Shown: positions 6,144-7,748 of the stretch, in pieces
Layout of the letters: each line of letters starts with the position of its first letter
Position numbering within the stretch: position 1 is the first letter of the stretch
Assembly: GCA_027017505.1 (NCBI GenBank)
Contig: JALUQR010000196.1
Span: 1 to 7,748 of the forward strand
DNA: 7,748 nucleotides
Direction: 5' to 3'
From: a bacterium
GTDB taxonomy: Bacteria > Desulfobacterota > GWC2-55-46 > DRQE01
Translations under genes and position numbers: made by a program
Notes under the pieces: generated by a model
Told to the model about the DNA's origin: nothing
Databases searched by the model: none
Seen by the model: only the letters and a program-made list of their open reading frames with translations

Positions 6144-7748
6144 TCAAAGTTCCAGTATTCTGTTAAATGTCTCGCTTGGGCGCATTGCCTTTGAGGTCTT
6201 CTCAGGGTCAGGCAGATAGTATCCTCCAAGGTCTTTGGGACTTCCCTGTGTGGAGTTAATCTCATCGAGTATCTTCTGTTCATTCTCTGCAAGCTCTCTG
6301 GCTATCCTTGTAAATCTCTGCTTGAGTTCTGCATCCTCGTCCTGTTCTGCAAGTGCCTCTGCCCAGTAGAGGGCAAGGTAGAAGTGGCTTCCCCTGGTAT
6401 CGAGTTCACCGCACTTTCTTGAGGGAGACCTGTTGTTATCAAGAAACTTTGCATTTGCTCTGCTCAGTGTCTTTGAGAGAATCTTTGCCTTTCTGTTACC
6501 CGTCAGGTTGCTCAGGTGTTCCAGGGATTCTGCCAGTGCCAGAAACTCTCCGAGGGAGTCCCACCTGAGGTGTCCTTCCTCCACGAACTGCTGTACATGT
6601 TTCGGGGCAGACCCACCCGCACCTGTTTCAAAGAGTCCACCACCGTTGATAAGTGGCACGATGGAAAGCATCCTTGCACTGGTGCCAACCTCAAGAATGG
6701 GGAAAAGGTCTGTAATGTAGTCACGCAGGACATTACCCGTAACGGTTATGGTGTCCTTACCTTCTCTCATCCTTTCCACCGTGAATCTGGTGGCCTCTGC
6801 TACTGACATGATGCGAATGTCCAGCCCTGTGGTATCGTGCTCTTTAAGGTACTCTTTTACCTTCTTTAACAATTCTATATGATGTGGTCTGTCCTCGTCA
6901 AGCCAGAACACAGCAGGCGCACCTGTTACCCTTGCGCGCGTTACAGCCAGTTTCACCCAGTCCCGTATGGCAATATCCTTTGTGGTGCACGCACGCCATA
7001 TGTCACCCTCTTCCACCTGGTTTTCGAGTATGGTCTTTCCAGAGGAATCAACAATCCTTATTGTTCCCTTTCCAGGTGCCTGGAAGGTCTTATCATGTGA
7101 GCCGTATTCCTCTGCCTTCTGTGCCATGAGTCCCACATTGGAGACACTTCCCATGGTTCTGGGGTCAAAGGCACCGTGTTTTTTGCAGTTATCTATGGTC
7201 TCCTGATAGAGGCTTGCGTAGCTGTGGTCAGGAATCACAGCCTTTGTTTCGTGAAGCTCTCCGTCAGGTCCCCACATCTTGCCACCGTCACGAATCAGGG
7301 GTGGCATGGACGCATCTATTATAACATTGCTTGGCACATGCAGGTTTGTGATACCCCTTGCAGAGTCCACCATCGCAAGCTCTGGCCCCCTGCGGTAGAC
7401 CTCCTGTATGTCTGCCTCAATCTCCTTTCTCTTGTCCTCTGGAAGGCTCTGCATCTTTGCATAGAGCTCGCCAATACCGTTGTTGAAGTCCACACCGAGT
7501 TTTTCTATGATGTCTGCGTGTTTTTCGATAACATCCCTGTAGTATCTTCTCACGCAGTGGCCGAATATTATGGGGTCAGAGACCTTCATCATGGTGGCCT
7601 TAAGATGCAGGGAAAAGAGTATTCCCTTCTCTCGTGCGTCCTTTATCTGTTCGTCGAAGAATGCAAGCAGTGCCTTTTTGCTCATGAATGTGGTATCCAG
7701 CACCTCGCCCGCCTCCAGGGTGAGGCCTTCCTTGAGAACACCCACTTT
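6144..7748 (-). CDS. icd: Monomeric NADP-dependent isocitrate dehydrogenase, 5'-truncated by the window edge
   Basis: This is the C-terminal 534 residues of a monomeric-type isocitrate dehydrogenase, a cytoplasmic enzyme that interconverts isocitrate and 2-oxoglutarate + CO2 using NADP(H). The family is about 740 residues long. The reading frame is open through the right edge, and the visible TMMK (about residue 52-55) matches the segment around Lys255 of the Azotobacter enzyme, so about 200 residues lie outside the window. Family blocks seen include KATMMKVSDPI (about 50-60), DEDRPHH (about 284-290), the glycine-rich NGGGLFETGAGGSAPKHVQQ (about 368-387) and RWDSLGEFLAL (about 395-405). The GTG near the edge is an internal codon and not the start. 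Directly upstream of aclBA, it probably acts in the reductive, carboxylating direction of the rTCA cycle. The assignment is very secure; the direction of flux is inferred from context. Confidence 0.95.
   Translation of the reverse strand, partial: KVGVLKEGLTLEAGEVLDTTFMSKKALLAFFDEQIKDAREKGILFSLHLKATMMKVSDPIIFGHCVRRYYRDVIEKHADIIEKLGVDFNNGIGELYAKMQSLPEDKRKEIEADIQEVYRRGPELAMVDSARGITNLHVPSNVIIDASMPPLIRDGGKMWGPDGELHETKAVIPDHSYASLYQETIDNCKKHGAFDPRTMGSVSNVGLMAQKAEEYGSHDKTFQAPGKGTIRIVDSSGKTILENQVEEGDIWRACTTKDIAIRDWVKLAVTRARVTGAPAVFWLDEDRPHHIELLKKVKEYLKEHDTTGLDIRIMSVAEATRFTVERMREGKDTITVTGNVLRDYITDLFPILEVGTSARMLSIVPLINGGGLFETGAGGSAPKHVQQFVEEGHLRWDSLGEFLALAESLEHLSNLTGNRKAKILSKTLSRANAKFLDNNRSPSRKCGELDTRGSHFYLALYWAEALAEQDEDAELKQRFTRIARELAENEQKILDEINSTQGSPKDLGGYYLPDPEKTSKAMRPSETFNRILEL

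Noticed and set aside
1..7748. CRISPR array, tRNA/rRNA genes, insertion sequence or prophage parts
   Set aside because: No regularly spaced repeats, no cloverleaf or rRNA-like stretch, no transposase or phage motifs and no terminal inverted repeats with target duplications were seen on either strand.

Overview
The window is a chromosomal stretch from a bacterium that very probably fixes CO2 by the reductive TCA (rTCA) cycle. Every gene I can support is on the minus strand, so transcription runs from high to low coordinates. Taxonomy cannot be fixed from the sequence alone. The frequent AGG (Arg) and ATA (Ile) codons, the moderate GC content and a two-gene ATP-citrate lyase of unusual size would suit a Nitrospirota-like or other deep-branching autotroph; this is a guess.

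Region 1 (7748 to 2026) is a metabolic operon. A monomeric NADP-type isocitrate dehydrogenase (icd, 5' end outside the window) is followed after 80 bp by aclB, the ATP-grasp/citrate-binding subunit of ATP-citrate lyase. After about 30 bp comes aclA, the subunit with the CoA-binding/phosphohistidine and citrate-synthase-like lyase parts. A strong stem-loop with a T-rich tail (1990 to 1956) closes the operon. Together these enzymes would carboxylate 2-oxoglutarate to isocitrate and, after aconitase (not seen here), cleave citrate to acetyl-CoA and oxaloacetate.

AclA is the most interesting object. It is about 902 residues, against roughly 600 in the Chlorobium-type subunit. By eye, the extra 250 or so residues look like a second, degenerate citrate-synthase-like domain placed before the canonical one. 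Several catalytic positions differ from human ACLY and green-sulfur ACL: the first catalytic His of the lyase domain is Asn, a citrate-synthase-like His is present instead, and the power-helix Glu is Thr.

Region 2 (1955 to 1636) is about 320 bp with no convincing gene. It holds a near-consensus sigma70-type promoter reading into region 3.

Region 3 (1635 to 225) is a compact, visibly AT-richer type II restriction-modification cassette. A beta-class amino-methyltransferase is followed directly by an HNH endonuclease with an N-terminal winged-helix-like segment. The endonuclease gene is split by a single-base frameshift at about 676-678.

Region 4 (224 to 1) holds a small hairpin after the nuclease and the possible start of another minus-strand gene that runs off the left edge.
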